Assembly: GCA_948466185.1 (NCBI GenBank)
Contig: CAOJZM010000009.1
Location: 1-41,007 of the forward strand
Reading direction: 5' to 3'
DNA: 41,007 nucleotides
Origin: an uncultured Christensenella sp.
GTDB taxonomy: Bacteria; Bacillota; Clostridia; Christensenellales; UBA1242
Below the pieces are notes generated by a model, which saw nothing but the letters and a program-made list of their open reading frames with translations, searched no databases and was not told where the DNA came from. How positions within the stretch are numbered: the stretch's first letter is position 1; every line of letters starts with the position of its first letter. A program made the translations under genes and the position numbers. Shown here one piece after another: positions 15,393 through 24,801 of the stretch.

Positions 15393-16265
15393 TTAAAATT
15401 TTATTACTTTAACCTTACCATTTTCTATGGTACAAGCAAAACTTGACTTAGAATGTTTTATACTTTTAATACAAGTTTTGGCAAGTTTGCAAGCAACCTT
15501 CAGTTCAAATTTGGTTGGTTTTGTGCCCCTTTGTAGATATCCTACTTTCACGCCCTTTATTTCAACATTCTTTGCTTCTTGTGACAATTTGTCAACAAAC
15601 TGTTCTATAGGTAATATATTTTCTCTGATAATAACACAAGATGCATTGCCGAGTTTTTTGTTGTTTTTAACTATTTTACCCACCTTTTTGAAATCAATGG
15701 TCTCTTTGGAGTTTATTAAAGCGTCAGCTTCCACAATTTTTGAAGTGTTTTCCGCAATAGCATCATGTTTTCTGCCCATAACTTCAAACACACAACATCT
15801 TTCAAATGCCTGCATACTTGGCATTGTATTATACACAAAATCGCAACACGCTTTAACTGCAGTATGAAATCCGATACTATAGTCGCTAATGTCGACATCA
15901 TTATCAATGGTGGCTGGTACAAAAACCGTACGCACCCCATTTGCTGCCAATTGTTTGGCACCATTAAAAGAGCCATTTCCGCCAAGTATAATCACAACGT
16001 CAAATGCTTTCGCAGTATTCAACCCTTTTTTAAAGCCTTTTGGACTTGCAAACTCAGGACAACGGGAAGAGTAGACACAACTTCCCGCCTGTTCTGCCAC
16101 TGCAGAAGGATTAAATGTCGACAAAGGGTTAACGTCCCCCTCTATCAAACCTTTAAACCCTCCTTTTACAGCGTATGCATCATGCTTAAAGGCCCTATAT
16201 ATTTGGGCTATAAATTTATTCATACCTGGGCCATCGCCGCCACTTGTCAAGATTAAAATTTTCAT
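15393..16265 (-). CDS. pfkA: 6-phosphofructokinase (PfkA family, divergent)
   Basis: A 290-residue member of the phosphofructokinase A family, phosphorylating fructose 6-phosphate in glycolysis. Seen are TSGGDGPGMN (7-16), SSRCPEF with Arg68, GGNGS (95-99), the catalytic TIDND (119-123, Asp121 as base) and YLQRGTKPT. Two points are unusual: it is about 30 residues shorter than typical PfkA, and the Mg-binding Asp of GGDGS is Asn97. The phosphoryl donor (ATP or PPi) is therefore uncertain; GGDDS, the usual PPi signature, is not present either. GGGGAGAAGAA precedes the ATG. Adjacent to dnaE as in many Clostridia. pyk does not follow. Confidence 0.85.
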   Translation of the reverse strand: MKILILTSGGDGPGMNKFIAQIYRAFKHDAYAVKGGFKGLIEGDVNPLSTFNPSAVAEQAGSCVYSSRCPEFASPKGFKKGLNTAKAFDVVIILGGNGSFNGAKQLAANGVRTVFVPATIDNDVDISDYSIGFHTAVKACCDFVYNTMPSMQAFERCCVFEVMGRKHDAIAENTSKIVEADALINSKETIDFKKVGKIVKNNKKLGNASCVIIRENILPIEQFVDKLSQEAKNVEIKGVKVGYLQRGTKPTKFELKVACKLAKTCIKSIKHSKSSFACTIENGKVKVIKF

Positions 16266-16284
16266 TTCTTCTCCCCGTTTAATA

Positions 16285-19200
16285 TCATCTAATAATTACA
16301 TTTTGGTCCCCAAGAAGTCCGCAAAGTTCATTTTCAAGATAGTTATTGATATCAACCTTAGTGGTAAAAGCAAGGGCTTTATTGGTGGACGTACACTTAC
16401 AAACCACCTCGCTAGCACCAGGGTAAGATGATATAATCTTTTTCAACCTATTGTAAACATCAATATCCTTGGTATCAAAACGTAGGTATACCTTTCTTTC
16501 CACTATATTACCTTCTTCCTCACCAACTTTAATCCAAGGGGTAATGTATTCAGCAATAATAACTGGGCTTTTCCCCGGCCGCAAAGAAACCTTACCTCGC
16601 ACGGTAATAAGTCCATCCTCCACAGCTATTGTCTTATATTTTGTAAAGAGTTTTGGGAAGAGCATAACATCAAAAGTCCCATAGATATCTTCAATAGTGA
16701 GGAAAGCCATATTTCCTGACTTAGTTGAAATTTTCTTAATAGCATTTATCACGCCGCCGCACACAACACTATCGCCGTCATGCACTTGGTCAAACTCCAT
16801 CGCGGTTTCTTCCTCTTCCCCCTCGCTTTCGACTTCCATTTCTTCCTCACCCATATCATCTTGTGAGATCATATCAGAAGTGAAATTGAAATCATCATAT
16901 TTTGAAAGATAGTCATCAAGAGGATGTCCTGAAAGATAAATACCAACATATTCTTTTTCATATTTGAGAATAGTTTCTTTGTTAAATTCTTTGATATTTG
17001 GATATTCAATTGCATTGATAGTTTGAGCCACTTCTTCAAAAGCCTCAAACATCGAGAATTGTCCGCTGGCTCGATTTTTCTTATCATGGTTTGCTCTATC
17101 GATAACATTTTCGTAAACTGCCATAAGTTGAGAGCGGTGATAGCCAAAGGCATCAAAAGCACCACCTAAAACCAAGCTTTCCACCAAACGTTTGTTTATA
17201 TGATTTATATTCCTGCTGATAAAATCTTCAAAATTTCTATATTCTCCGTTTTCTTCTCGCTCTTGAATAATAAGGTCAACAACCCCAGTCCCAACATGCT
17301 TTAATGCACCAATACCAAAACGAATATTGCCATTTTCCACCCTGAACTCAGTACGACTCTTATTAACATCTGGAGGATAAACTTCAAACCCCTCTTTACG
17401 TGCATAGTTTGTGTATTTCTTAACAAGGTCAGCATTGGAAATTCTTGTATTAAGCACCGCCGTAAGATATTCAACTTCATAATGAGCTTTTAAATAGCCT
17501 GTTTGATATGCAACATAGGCATAAGCGGCCGCATGAGATTTATTAAAAGCGTAGCCCGCAAACTTTGCCATTTGGTCGAACACTTTCTTTGCGACATCTT
17601 TATCATGCCCAAGCTTAAGTGCCCCCGGTATATCCGCTTTAATGCCATCAGGGTCCACCCAACCATTAATAAATTTATCTTCTTCAGGTGGCAAAAGTTC
17701 GGCTTTCTTTTTACCCATAATACGACGCACGACATCCGCACCGCCAAGGCTAAATCCGCCCATAACTTGAAAGATTTTCATAACCTGCTCTTGATACACA
17801 ATACAGCCGTATGTTGTCTTTAAAATTGACTCAAGACAAGGGTCATCATATTCAATATGCTCTGGGTCTTTTTTACCCTTAACAAACTTTGGAATGAAGT
17901 CCATTGGTCCAGGGCGAAACAAGGAAATTCCCGCAATAACGTCTTCAAGGCAGGTTGGTTGAAGTTCTTTCATGAAGTTTTTCATACCCCCACCTTCAAG
18001 TTGAAAAACGGCCTCAGTATTACCAGAACTTATAAGTTCAAACACTGCAGGATCATCATAATCCATCTTTGTGAAATCAATTACAACATTATGGTTTTCT
18101 TTTACATACTGAATCGCTTTATATATATCATCAAGTGTTTGAAGGCCAAGGAAATCCATTTTAAGAAGGCCAAGGTGTTCAAGCTCTGTCATATCAAATT
18201 GAGTTACAACGTCTTCTCCACTCTTTGCAAGAGGAACATAAGTATCAACCGCCTCAGGAGCAATCAAGACGCCTGCCGCGTGCATGGACATATTCCTTGG
18301 CACACCTTCAAGCTTGATAGCCATGTCCACAATCTTTTTGACCATTTCATCTTCGTCATACATTTGACGAAGTTCTTGAATCAAATATGGTTTATCTTCT
18401 TCTTTACCAGTAGTGCCAAAATATGCACCAAGCACCGGCGGCTTTTTCAATGCTTTGCCGGGTATTTCTTTGGTAATTTTATCCACTTCAGAATATGGAT
18501 AACGTAGTACACGGGCAACGTCTTTAATTGCATTCTTTGCCTGCATATTTCCAAATGTAACAATATTGGCAACGTGGTCCTCGCCATATCTTCTCTTGGC
18601 GTACTCAATAACCTCACCACGTCTATCACGGCAGAAGTCAACGTCAAAGTCAGGCATAGAAACACGTTCAGGATTGATAAAACGGTCAAAATACAGGTCA
18701 TATTTCATAGGGTCAACCTGAGTAATCCCAGTGGTATAGGCCACCAAACTACCTGCACCAGAGCCACGTCCTGGGCCAACTGAAATATCATTTTCACGAG
18801 CAAAGTTAATATAATCCCAAACAATAAGGAAGTATTCAACAAAGCCAAGACGATGGATGGTGTCAAGTTCCATTTGTAGTCTGTCTTTATATTCTTGTGG
18901 TACAACTTTGTAGTTTCGATAAAGCCCCTCCCATGCCATACGAGAAAGAAAATCATAGGTGGTCTCGCCAGTCTCAGGAACATAAGCAGGGATAAAGTTA
19001 TCATTTGCACCCAACCAATATTTTTGAGGTGCATGCGACTCACGAAGAGACTTTGTTTTCAAAGTGACTTCACATTTGTCTGCAATTTCATTTGTAATAT
19101 CAAGGGCTTCTTCATAGCCGGGAAGTGCTTCCAACATTTCCTCATAAGTTTTAAGATAAAATTCCTGTGTTTCAAACTTCATACGGTCTGGGTCATCAAT

Positions 19201-19875
19201 AGTCTTGCCCATTTGAACGCACATAAGGACATCTTGAAGTTCAGCATCCTCTTTATATAAATAGTGAACGTCGTTTGTTGCAACAAGTTTAATATTCAAT
19301 TTTTGTGAAATTTCGGTAAGTTTAATTAACACTTCACGCTGCTCTGCAAGGCCATGATCTTGAATTTCAAGGTAAAAGTCATCCTTAAATACCCGTTTAA
19401 ACCATAAAGCCAACTTTTCAGCCTCTTCAAAATCACGCCTTAAAATTGCTTGCGGGATATGCCCTGCAATGCAGGCAGATAAACAGATAACTCCTTCGCT
19501 ATATTGTTCCAAAAGTTTATAATCAATGCGGGGTTTATAGTACATTCCCTCGGTAAATGCTAAAGAACTTAACTTAAGTAAGTTTTGATAACCTTTGTTG
19601 TTTTTTGCAAGTAGAATAAGGTGTCCTGTGTCTGCTTTATTGGAACGAGAATGCATGTCATGGCAAATATAAAACTCTTCACCAAGAACTGGCTTTATGC
19701 CATTATTAATACACTCTTCATAAAATTTCATTGTACCATACATATTTCCATGGTCGGTTATTGCAATAGCCTTCCAACCACGTTCTTTAACAATCTTGAC
19801 AAGTTTTTTAATTCTGGCAAGTCCATCAAGCAAACTATATTCTGTATGAACATGTAAGTGTACAAATTCCTTCAT
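16285..19875 (-). CDS. dnaE: DNA polymerase III subunit alpha (DnaE)
   Basis: A 1196-residue C-family polymerase. The N-terminal PHP domain starts HLHVHTEYSLLDG (residues 6-18) and keeps ITDHGNMYG; the palm carries PDFDVDF (408-414) with catalytic Asp409 and Asp411; GPGRGSGAGS is at 368-377; helix-hairpin-helix and OB-fold regions follow, with the OB fold at about 990-1090. Length and layout are of the DnaE1 type; in Firmicutes that also have PolC a shorter DnaE is usual, and whether PolC is present cannot be seen here. AAGGAG precedes the ATG. It is 9 bp downstream of whiA and 19 bp upstream of pfkA. Confidence 0.97.
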   Translation of the reverse strand: MKEFVHLHVHTEYSLLDGLARIKKLVKIVKERGWKAIAITDHGNMYGTMKFYEECINNGIKPVLGEEFYICHDMHSRSNKADTGHLILLAKNNKGYQNLLKLSSLAFTEGMYYKPRIDYKLLEQYSEGVICLSACIAGHIPQAILRRDFEEAEKLALWFKRVFKDDFYLEIQDHGLAEQREVLIKLTEISQKLNIKLVATNDVHYLYKEDAELQDVLMCVQMGKTIDDPDRMKFETQEFYLKTYEEMLEALPGYEEALDITNEIADKCEVTLKTKSLRESHAPQKYWLGANDNFIPAYVPETGETTYDFLSRMAWEGLYRNYKVVPQEYKDRLQMELDTIHRLGFVEYFLIVWDYINFARENDISVGPGRGSGAGSLVAYTTGITQVDPMKYDLYFDRFINPERVSMPDFDVDFCRDRRGEVIEYAKRRYGEDHVANIVTFGNMQAKNAIKDVARVLRYPYSEVDKITKEIPGKALKKPPVLGAYFGTTGKEEDKPYLIQELRQMYDEDEMVKKIVDMAIKLEGVPRNMSMHAAGVLIAPEAVDTYVPLAKSGEDVVTQFDMTELEHLGLLKMDFLGLQTLDDIYKAIQYVKENHNVVIDFTKMDYDDPAVFELISSGNTEAVFQLEGGGMKNFMKELQPTCLEDVIAGISLFRPGPMDFIPKFVKGKKDPEHIEYDDPCLESILKTTYGCIVYQEQVMKIFQVMGGFSLGGADVVRRIMGKKKAELLPPEEDKFINGWVDPDGIKADIPGALKLGHDKDVAKKVFDQMAKFAGYAFNKSHAAAYAYVAYQTGYLKAHYEVEYLTAVLNTRISNADLVKKYTNYARKEGFEVYPPDVNKSRTEFRVENGNIRFGIGALKHVGTGVVDLIIQEREENGEYRNFEDFISRNINHINKRLVESLVLGGAFDAFGYHRSQLMAVYENVIDRANHDKKNRASGQFSMFEAFEEVAQTINAIEYPNIKEFNKETILKYEKEYVGIYLSGHPLDDYLSKYDDFNFTSDMISQDDMGEEEMEVESEGEEEETAMEFDQVHDGDSVVCGGVINAIKKISTKSGNMAFLTIEDIYGTFDVMLFPKLFTKYKTIAVEDGLITVRGKVSLRPGKSPVIIAEYITPWIKVGEEEGNIVERKVYLRFDTKDIDVYNRLKKIISSYPGASEVVCKCTSTNKALAFTTKVDINNYLENELCGLLGDQNVIIR

Positions 19876-19884
19876 TTTATCTCC

Positions 19885-20859
19885 TTATTTATCTTCTTTA
19901 GTAAGTGTTTCTGCAATTTTAATTAGCCTTTTAAAACGGTGATTTAAACCGCTTTTGGTCAGGTTTATAGTGGATAGTTTCAAAAGCTCATCCATACTTT
20001 CTTGTTGATTTGCAAGCCTAAGCACTGCAACATCTTGAAGGTCCTCAGGCAAACTGTCCAGCCCAATCTTTTCATCAATAACTTTTATCGCTTGTATCTG
20101 TCTCAGACTTGCTTCAATCGTTTTGTTTATGTTCGCATTGATACAATTCACTTGACGATTAACCACATTACGAAGGCCACGCGTGGCCATTTCATTGACA
20201 AGATTCATCACGCTTTCATTTGCTCCAACCAGAGCCAAAAGGTCTTTAATAGCCTCTGAATCCTTGAGGTATAAAACAAAATTACTTTTTCTTTCTAGCA
20301 TCTTTGACACAATTGAGTATTCAGTCAAAAGAGCCTGCAAATCCTCCAAAAACAAGCGGTTGTGAGAAGAAAACTCAAGATGATATCCTGTTGTTGCATT
20401 CTGGGATCCAAGTTCACTGAACTTGATGCTTGAAGTGGAACAACCAACGTATGCCCCCTTAATAAATGCTCGCTTTGTGTCATCGTCAACAGCAACATTT
20501 GTGTCAATATGATAATTTATTTCATATCCATCCTGCCCCACCTTTATAATTCCACAATCCATCAACACCCTTGAAGAAATATCGATAGGAAACATAATTC
20601 TATAATAGGTGGTTTTGTTTATTATATAGTCATCACTGATTTCTATTGATAGTTCATCACCATAAAGCTTTTTTGCAATTTTATTTGCACATACAAAAAT
20701 CTCTTTTATATCGGTAACAAGGTCGGCACGCAAGCCCTGCGAGTTTTTTGTAATCTGCCCGCAACCATGAAAAAGACCGGACAAAAAAGAGATGAGGCTG
20801 TTTGCATCCTCAAATTCTTCACTTAAAACTTCTAATTTTGACTCACGTGAAAAACTCAA
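19885..20859 (-). CDS. whiA: WhiA, sporulation/cell division regulator
   Basis: A 324-residue DNA-binding protein. The N-terminal two-thirds has the LAGLIDADG-like fold (FIKGAYVGCSTSS near residues 132-144 corresponds to the usual AFLRGAFLGGGS motif), and the C-terminus is a helix-turn-helix (LKLSTINLTKSGLNHRFKRL). In Gram-positives WhiA influences cell division and, in Streptomyces, sporulation gene transcription. The start forms an ATGA overlap with the upstream PHP gene. The usual upstream neighbours rapZ and yvcK are absent. Confidence 0.95.
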   Translation of the reverse strand: MSFSRESKLEVLSEEFEDANSLISFLSGLFHGCGQITKNSQGLRADLVTDIKEIFVCANKIAKKLYGDELSIEISDDYIINKTTYYRIMFPIDISSRVLMDCGIIKVGQDGYEINYHIDTNVAVDDDTKRAFIKGAYVGCSTSSIKFSELGSQNATTGYHLEFSSHNRLFLEDLQALLTEYSIVSKMLERKSNFVLYLKDSEAIKDLLALVGANESVMNLVNEMATRGLRNVVNRQVNCINANINKTIEASLRQIQAIKVIDEKIGLDSLPEDLQDVAVLRLANQQESMDELLKLSTINLTKSGLNHRFKRLIKIAETLTKEDK

Positions 20860-21623
20860 TTTTGTCCTCTTTTATTACTAAATTTCGGCGTTTTGTCGAT
20901 ATTTACCACCTGCGAGAGTGGTATTCCAAGTCTAAAAATTGTATTAACTGCATTGTTGCATTCTCCAACCCTATCTGGTTTGTGAGCATCCGAATTGACA
21001 ATAAATTTTACCCCTTCACTCGCCATAATATCAAGTTCTTGGTCGGTAAAATTGATTCTCTTACCATTAAGTTCAACATATGTACCCTTCTGCTTTGCCA
21101 TACGTGCCACAGCCAGAGTATCGGTAGGAAAACCATAATTAAGGTGAGTAATAACATCAATAGGATATTTGTCTAAAGCTTTTAGAAAGGCTGTTGTATT
21201 TCGATTCAATCGTTGTTTGCTTGGAGCAAATGGCGAAGCAATCATATTCACATAATTCAATGCCAATGTATCTTTACAATTGGTCATTTTAACCATTCGA
21301 TGATGACCCATTAAAAGCAAATTTAAAAATTCATAATCCTCTTCACGAACATCAATATCCCCGTTTCGTGAAATAAGATTTGCTTCCACGCCAAGTAAAA
21401 TATCAACACCAGTAACCTCTTTTGCGTTAAGAATATCTTCCTGCACATCCGGAATATCCTTGCGTCTGACACCATAAAATTGATGATTAAAGCCGTGGTC
21501 GGTTATTGCAATTTGTTTTAAGCCCTTATCTGCTGCAACAGAAGCGTTTTCAAGCACGCTCCCTTTGCCATGACCATGTCTTGAATATTTGGTATGTGTA
21601 TGATAATCTCCAAAAAGAATCAT
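20856..21623 (-). CDS. PHP-domain phosphoesterase
   Basis: A 255-residue PHP-fold metal-dependent phosphatase of the YcdX/histidinol-phosphatase-like group. Metal-ligand motifs are HTHTKYSRHG (9-18), TDHGFNHQF, GVEANL, MGHHRMV, ITHLNYG and NSDAHKPDRVG. The specific substrate is not known. PHP proteins commonly precede rapZ-yvcK-whiA in Clostridia; here the gene abuts whiA directly. AGGGAGA lies 8 nt before the ATG. Confidence 0.9.
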   Translation of the reverse strand: MILFGDYHTHTKYSRHGHGKGSVLENASVAADKGLKQIAITDHGFNHQFYGVRRKDIPDVQEDILNAKEVTGVDILLGVEANLISRNGDIDVREEDYEFLNLLLMGHHRMVKMTNCKDTLALNYVNMIASPFAPSKQRLNRNTTAFLKALDKYPIDVITHLNYGFPTDTLAVARMAKQKGTYVELNGKRINFTDQELDIMASEGVKFIVNSDAHKPDRVGECNNAVNTIFRLGIPLSQVVNIDKTPKFSNKRGQN

Positions 21624-21643
21624 GTGATTTTCTCCCTAGTCCA

Positions 21644-21671
21644 AGTATACTAGTTTAAAAAAAATAGTCAA
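21644..21671 (-). promoter_or_regulatory. Promoter of the PHP-whiA-dnaE-pfkA operon
   Basis: Minus strand: -35 TTGACT (21666-21671), 16-bp spacer, -10 TATACT (21644-21649). The -35 lies inside the 3' arm of the rplQ terminator stem, so terminator and promoter share bases. Confidence 0.65.
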
Positions 21672-21690
21672 AACAAAATTTGACTATTTT
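21661..21690 (-). terminator. Terminator of the S10-spc-alpha superoperon (after rplQ)
   Basis: A perfect 12-bp stem AAAATAGTCAAA / TTTGACTATTTT with a 6-base loop, followed by eight T counting the stem end on the minus strand. It is the only clear intrinsic terminator between here and rpsJ, 16 kb away. Confidence 0.85.
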
Positions 21691-21708
21691 TGATTTTTAA
21701 TGTTTTTA

Positions 21709-22218
21709 TTATATTAATTTAACTTTTGCCATTTCAGCGGCATCACCACGACGCTCTCCAAGTTTAATGATTCTTGTATAGCCGCCACCCTGTCCAACTT
21801 CTTTAATTCTTGCAGCATATTTTGGTGCATAAACATTAAAGATTTTTTCGAGTAATGGATGATTAATGCCTTCTGTTCTTGCTTTGAAGGCCTCAACAGA
21901 CTCTTTTGGCTTTCTTTGTTCCTGTCTATCAAAGAGGTATGCCATAATTTGTCTACGTGCTTGCAATTTCTTAGGACCATCATTTGAAACAGTTGTCTTA
22001 ACTTTAACGCCCTTATCATCTTTGATTTGTTTTGGAACTTTAATAACATCTTCATATGAATTGATTGCAAGGGTTAAAATCTTTTCTGCTTGACTTCTAA
22101 CTGACTTTGCCTTAGCAAGAGTGGTTTCTATCTCGCCATACCAAAGCAGGTCTGACACTTGTCCACGGAGAAGTGAATTTCTTTCTTTGGTTGGTCTGCC
22201 TAATTTCTCGTTAGCCAT
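21709..22218 (-). CDS. rplQ: 50S ribosomal protein L17
   Basis: A 169-residue L17, lining the exit-tunnel side of the 50S. The start MANEKLGRPTKERNSLLRGQ is diagnostic (usual form: KLGRxxxxRxxLLR). It is longer than the 112-130 residues typical for the family, owing to an insert near residues 60-110 (KVPKQIKDDKGVKVK and following), a form I associate with several Clostridia. It ends the alpha operon after rpoA. Confidence 0.95.
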   Translation of the reverse strand: MANEKLGRPTKERNSLLRGQVSDLLWYGEIETTLAKAKSVRSQAEKILTLAINSYEDVIKVPKQIKDDKGVKVKTTVSNDGPKKLQARRQIMAYLFDRQEQRKPKESVEAFKARTEGINHPLLEKIFNVYAPKYAARIKEVGQGGGYTRIIKLGERRGDAAEMAKVKLI

Positions 22219-22238
22219 AATTTTCTCCTTTTTAAAGA

Positions 22239-23189
22239 TTAATCTTCGTCTTTACGAAGTGAAAGTCCATAACTTTCAAGTTTTTGAATAACCTCATCAA
22301 TTGATTTGATACCCAAGTTTTTAACCTTAAGCATATCTCCTCTTGATTTCTTTACGAGGTCTTCAATGGTATTTACTCCCGCTCTCTTTAAGCAGTTGTA
22401 AGAACGAACAGAAAGGTCCATTTCCTCAATTGGAAGTTCCATAAGTTTTACTTGTTTATCTTCCTCTCTTGAAACTAAGATGTCCATATTGCTCATTTGA
22501 GAACAGAGTTCAACAAAAAGTCCAATATGTTCAACTATGATTTTTCCTGCAAGTGCAACGATTTCACGTGCGGAAGTAGTTCCATCAGTTTCAACTTCAA
22601 CAGTAAGTTTATCAAAATCAACACTTTGTCCAACACGTGTGCTTTCAACGTTAAAGTTAACCTTCTTCACAGGTGAGAAGATTGAGTCCATAGCGATGAA
22701 ATCAATGTTATCATATTTAGTTTTGTTTACTGTGTTTGGAACATATCCTCTGCCATTTCCAATCATCAAATCCAAATCAAGCACTCCGCCTTCATCCATT
22801 GTGCATATATGAAGGTCTGGATTGAGGATAGTAACATCATCATTAACTTGAAAATCTTTTGCAGTAACTTCACCTGGGGTGTTTTTTCTGATGCGAAGAT
22901 AGGTAACAAAATCCTTATCTTTATTATTACATCTTACAGCCAAACCTTTAAGGTTGAGTATGATGTCAACAACATCTTCAGTCACTCCTCTGACAGTTGA
23001 AAACTCATGAGCAGCACCAGCAATTCTAACAGCAATTGGTGCTGAGCCAGGAAGTGCACTTAAAAGAGTTCTTCTCATTGTATTTCCAAGTGTGATACCA
23101 TAACCTTTTTCAAGTGGTTCCACAACAAATCTTGCATAACTTCCGTTATCAGTTTCTTCACAGGCTATTCTTGGTCTTTCCATTTCCAT
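22239..23189 (-). CDS. rpoA: RNA polymerase alpha subunit
   Basis: A 316-residue alpha subunit. The N-terminal dimerisation domain (about 1-225) begins with EPLEKGYGITLGNTMRRTLLS; the C-terminal UP-element-binding domain (about 245-316) carries LSVRSYNCLKRAGVNTIEDL. Normal length. Located between rpsD and rplQ as in nearly all Firmicutes, which keeps polymerase and ribosome synthesis in step. Confidence 0.97.
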   Translation of the reverse strand: MEMERPRIACEETDNGSYARFVVEPLEKGYGITLGNTMRRTLLSALPGSAPIAVRIAGAAHEFSTVRGVTEDVVDIILNLKGLAVRCNNKDKDFVTYLRIRKNTPGEVTAKDFQVNDDVTILNPDLHICTMDEGGVLDLDLMIGNGRGYVPNTVNKTKYDNIDFIAMDSIFSPVKKVNFNVESTRVGQSVDFDKLTVEVETDGTTSAREIVALAGKIIVEHIGLFVELCSQMSNMDILVSREEDKQVKLMELPIEEMDLSVRSYNCLKRAGVNTIEDLVKKSRGDMLKVKNLGIKSIDEVIQKLESYGLSLRKDED

Positions 23190-23206
23190 AATTTACGTCC
23201 TCCTCA

Positions 23207-23833
23207 TTATCTCGAATATAACTCGATGATAAGTTGTTCTTTGATATCAGCATCGATATCATCTCTAGCTGGAAGTGCAACAATTTTTCCAGTGAGAGCG
23301 TTGGTATCAAATTCGAGCCATTTTGGCATAACGATTTTCATGCCTTTTAATGCTTTGAAACCTTCAAGGTCTTGTTTGTTTTCTTTTATCGCGATAACAT
23401 CACCGACCTTTACTTGATAAGAAGGAATATTTACGCGTTTGCCATTGACAGTGATATGTCCATGGTTTACAATTTGACGGCATTGACTGCGGCTTGCACC
23501 AATACCCATTCTATAAACAACATTGTCAAGACGTCTTTCAATGAGGGATAACATGTTTTCACCAGTAACACCCTTCATTCTTTCAGCCTCTTCATAATAA
23601 GCTCTGAATTGTTTTTCTAACACGCCATACATTCTCTTAACTTTTTGTTTTTCACGAAGTTGGCTGCCATATTCAGAAAAAGTAACTCTTCTTCTTGAAT
23701 TGCCGTGCTGTCCAGGAATAACAGGACGTCTTTCCATAGCGCATTTCTTAGTTGTACATCTTTCGCCTTTAAGGAAAAGTTTGCAACCTTCACGTCTACA
23801 TTGACGGCAATCAGGTTCAATTGTTCTTGCCAT
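23207..23833 (-). CDS. rpsD: 30S ribosomal protein S4
   Basis: A 208-residue primary 16S-binding protein. Five cysteines in the first 31 residues (9, 12, 17, 26, 31) mark the zinc-binding C+ form of S4. The S4 RNA-binding domain is at about 98-160 ([20 protein letters not shown]). In many Firmicutes rpsD is a separate autoregulated gene; here it stays in the alpha operon between rpsK and rpoA, as in Clostridia. Confidence 0.97.
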   Translation of the reverse strand: MARTIEPDCRQCRREGCKLFLKGERCTTKKCAMERRPVIPGQHGNSRRRVTFSEYGSQLREKQKVKRMYGVLEKQFRAYYEEAERMKGVTGENMLSLIERRLDNVVYRMGIGASRSQCRQIVNHGHITVNGKRVNIPSYQVKVGDVIAIKENKQDLEGFKALKGMKIVMPKWLEFDTNALTGKIVALPARDDIDADIKEQLIIELYSR

Positions 23834-23846
23834 TTAATTTCTCCTT

Positions 23847-24260
23847 TTAAATTCTTCTTGTCTTAGGAGGTCTGCAACCGTTATGAGCGATTGGAGATAC
23901 GTCCTTGATTAATGTAACATTAAGGTCGCAGTTTTGCAAGCTACGAATAGCAAGTTCACGCCCGCTACCTGGTCCTTTTACAAAAACTTCAACACTTTGA
24001 ATTCCATGTTCCTTAGCAACTTTAGCTGCATCCTCAACACAAGATTGAGCAGCAAAAGGTGTGCTTTTCTTAGAACCTTTAAGCCCTAACTTTCCTGATG
24101 AGCACCAAGACAGTACATTGCCTTCACAGTCAGTGAAAGAAACAATGGTGTTGTTAAAGGAAGTCTTAATATGAACTTGTCCATTAGAGATGTTTCTACT
24201 AACTCTCTTCTTAGGCTTAGCAGATGATTTTGAGTTTGATTTTTTAGTGTTTTGTGCCAT
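23847..24260 (-). CDS. rpsK: 30S ribosomal protein S11
   Basis: A 137-residue platform protein of the 30S subunit. [20 protein letters not shown] and the C-terminal [15 protein letters not shown] are conserved. The first 18 residues are a Ser/Lys-rich extension ([14 protein letters not shown]). Located 10 bp after rpsM and 13 bp before rpsD. Confidence 0.97.
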   Translation of the reverse strand: MAQNTKKSNSKSSAKPKKRVSRNISNGQVHIKTSFNNTIVSFTDCEGNVLSWCSSGKLGLKGSKKSTPFAAQSCVEDAAKVAKEHGIQSVEVFVKGPGSGRELAIRSLQNCDLNVTLIKDVSPIAHNGCRPPKTRRI

Positions 24261-24270
24261 ATTTTACTCC

Positions 24271-24648
24271 TTACTTACCTTTCTTTGAACTACCAGCAAC
24301 AACCTTCTTAGGTCCTTTTCTAGTTCTTGCATTGTTACGAGTGTTTTGTCCTCTAACAGGTAATCCTTTACGGTGGCGAACACCACGATAGCAACCTATT
24401 TCATTAAGTTTCTTGATGTCCATGTCGACTTTTTTACGAAGTTCACCTTCAACTATAACATTGTGTTCAATATAGTTACGAAGTTTAGCAACCTGATCAT
24501 CAGTCAAATCTTTCACGCGGATGTCTGCACTAACGCCTGTTGCTTCACAAATTTTGTTGGAAGTTACTCTGCCAATACCATAGATGTAGGTAAGACCGAG
24601 TTCCAATCTTTTTTCTCTGGGTAAATCTACACCAGCAATTCTTGCCAT
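24271..24648 (-). CDS. rpsM: 30S ribosomal protein S13
   Basis: A 125-residue 30S head protein contacting the 50S and P-site t[23 protein letters not shown] and the C-terminal [20 protein letters not shown] are diagnostic. Preceded by rpmJ with a 24-bp gap carrying a GGAGGA-type site. Confidence 0.97.
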   Translation of the reverse strand: MARIAGVDLPREKRLELGLTYIYGIGRVTSNKICEATGVSADIRVKDLTDDQVAKLRNYIEHNVIVEGELRKKVDMDIKKLNEIGCYRGVRHRKGLPVRGQNTRNNARTRKGPKKVVAGSSKKGK

Positions 24649-24672
24649 TTAATTTTCCTCCATTTAAATTTT

Positions 24673-24789
24673 TTAGCCTTGTGTTTGCTTGTGCTTTGCA
24701 CTCTTAGAACAGATAACCATAACTTTACCGTTCCTCTTGATTACTCTGCATTTATCACACATAGGCTTTACAGATGCTCTAACTTTCAT
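24673..24789 (-). CDS. rpmJ: 50S ribosomal protein L36
   Basis: A 38-residue gene beginning [14 protein letters not shown] and ending HKQTQG. It has the zinc ribbon Cys11, Cys14, Cys27, His33, so it is the zinc-containing (C+) paralogue. AAGGAGC lies before the ATG. It sits between infA and rpsM, its standard place. Confidence 0.95.
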   Translation of the reverse strand: MKVRASVKPMCDKCRVIKRNGKVMVICSKSAKHKQTQG

Positions 24790-24801
24790 GTTTGCTCCTT
24801 T

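Noticed and set aside
15765..16256. 163-codon plus-strand frame inside pfkA
   Set aside because: Antisense shadow of a gene with clear family motifs.
17857..18507. 216-codon plus-strand frame inside dnaE
   Set aside because: Antisense to a highly conserved polymerase region; no site or promoter, and codon pattern explained by dnaE.
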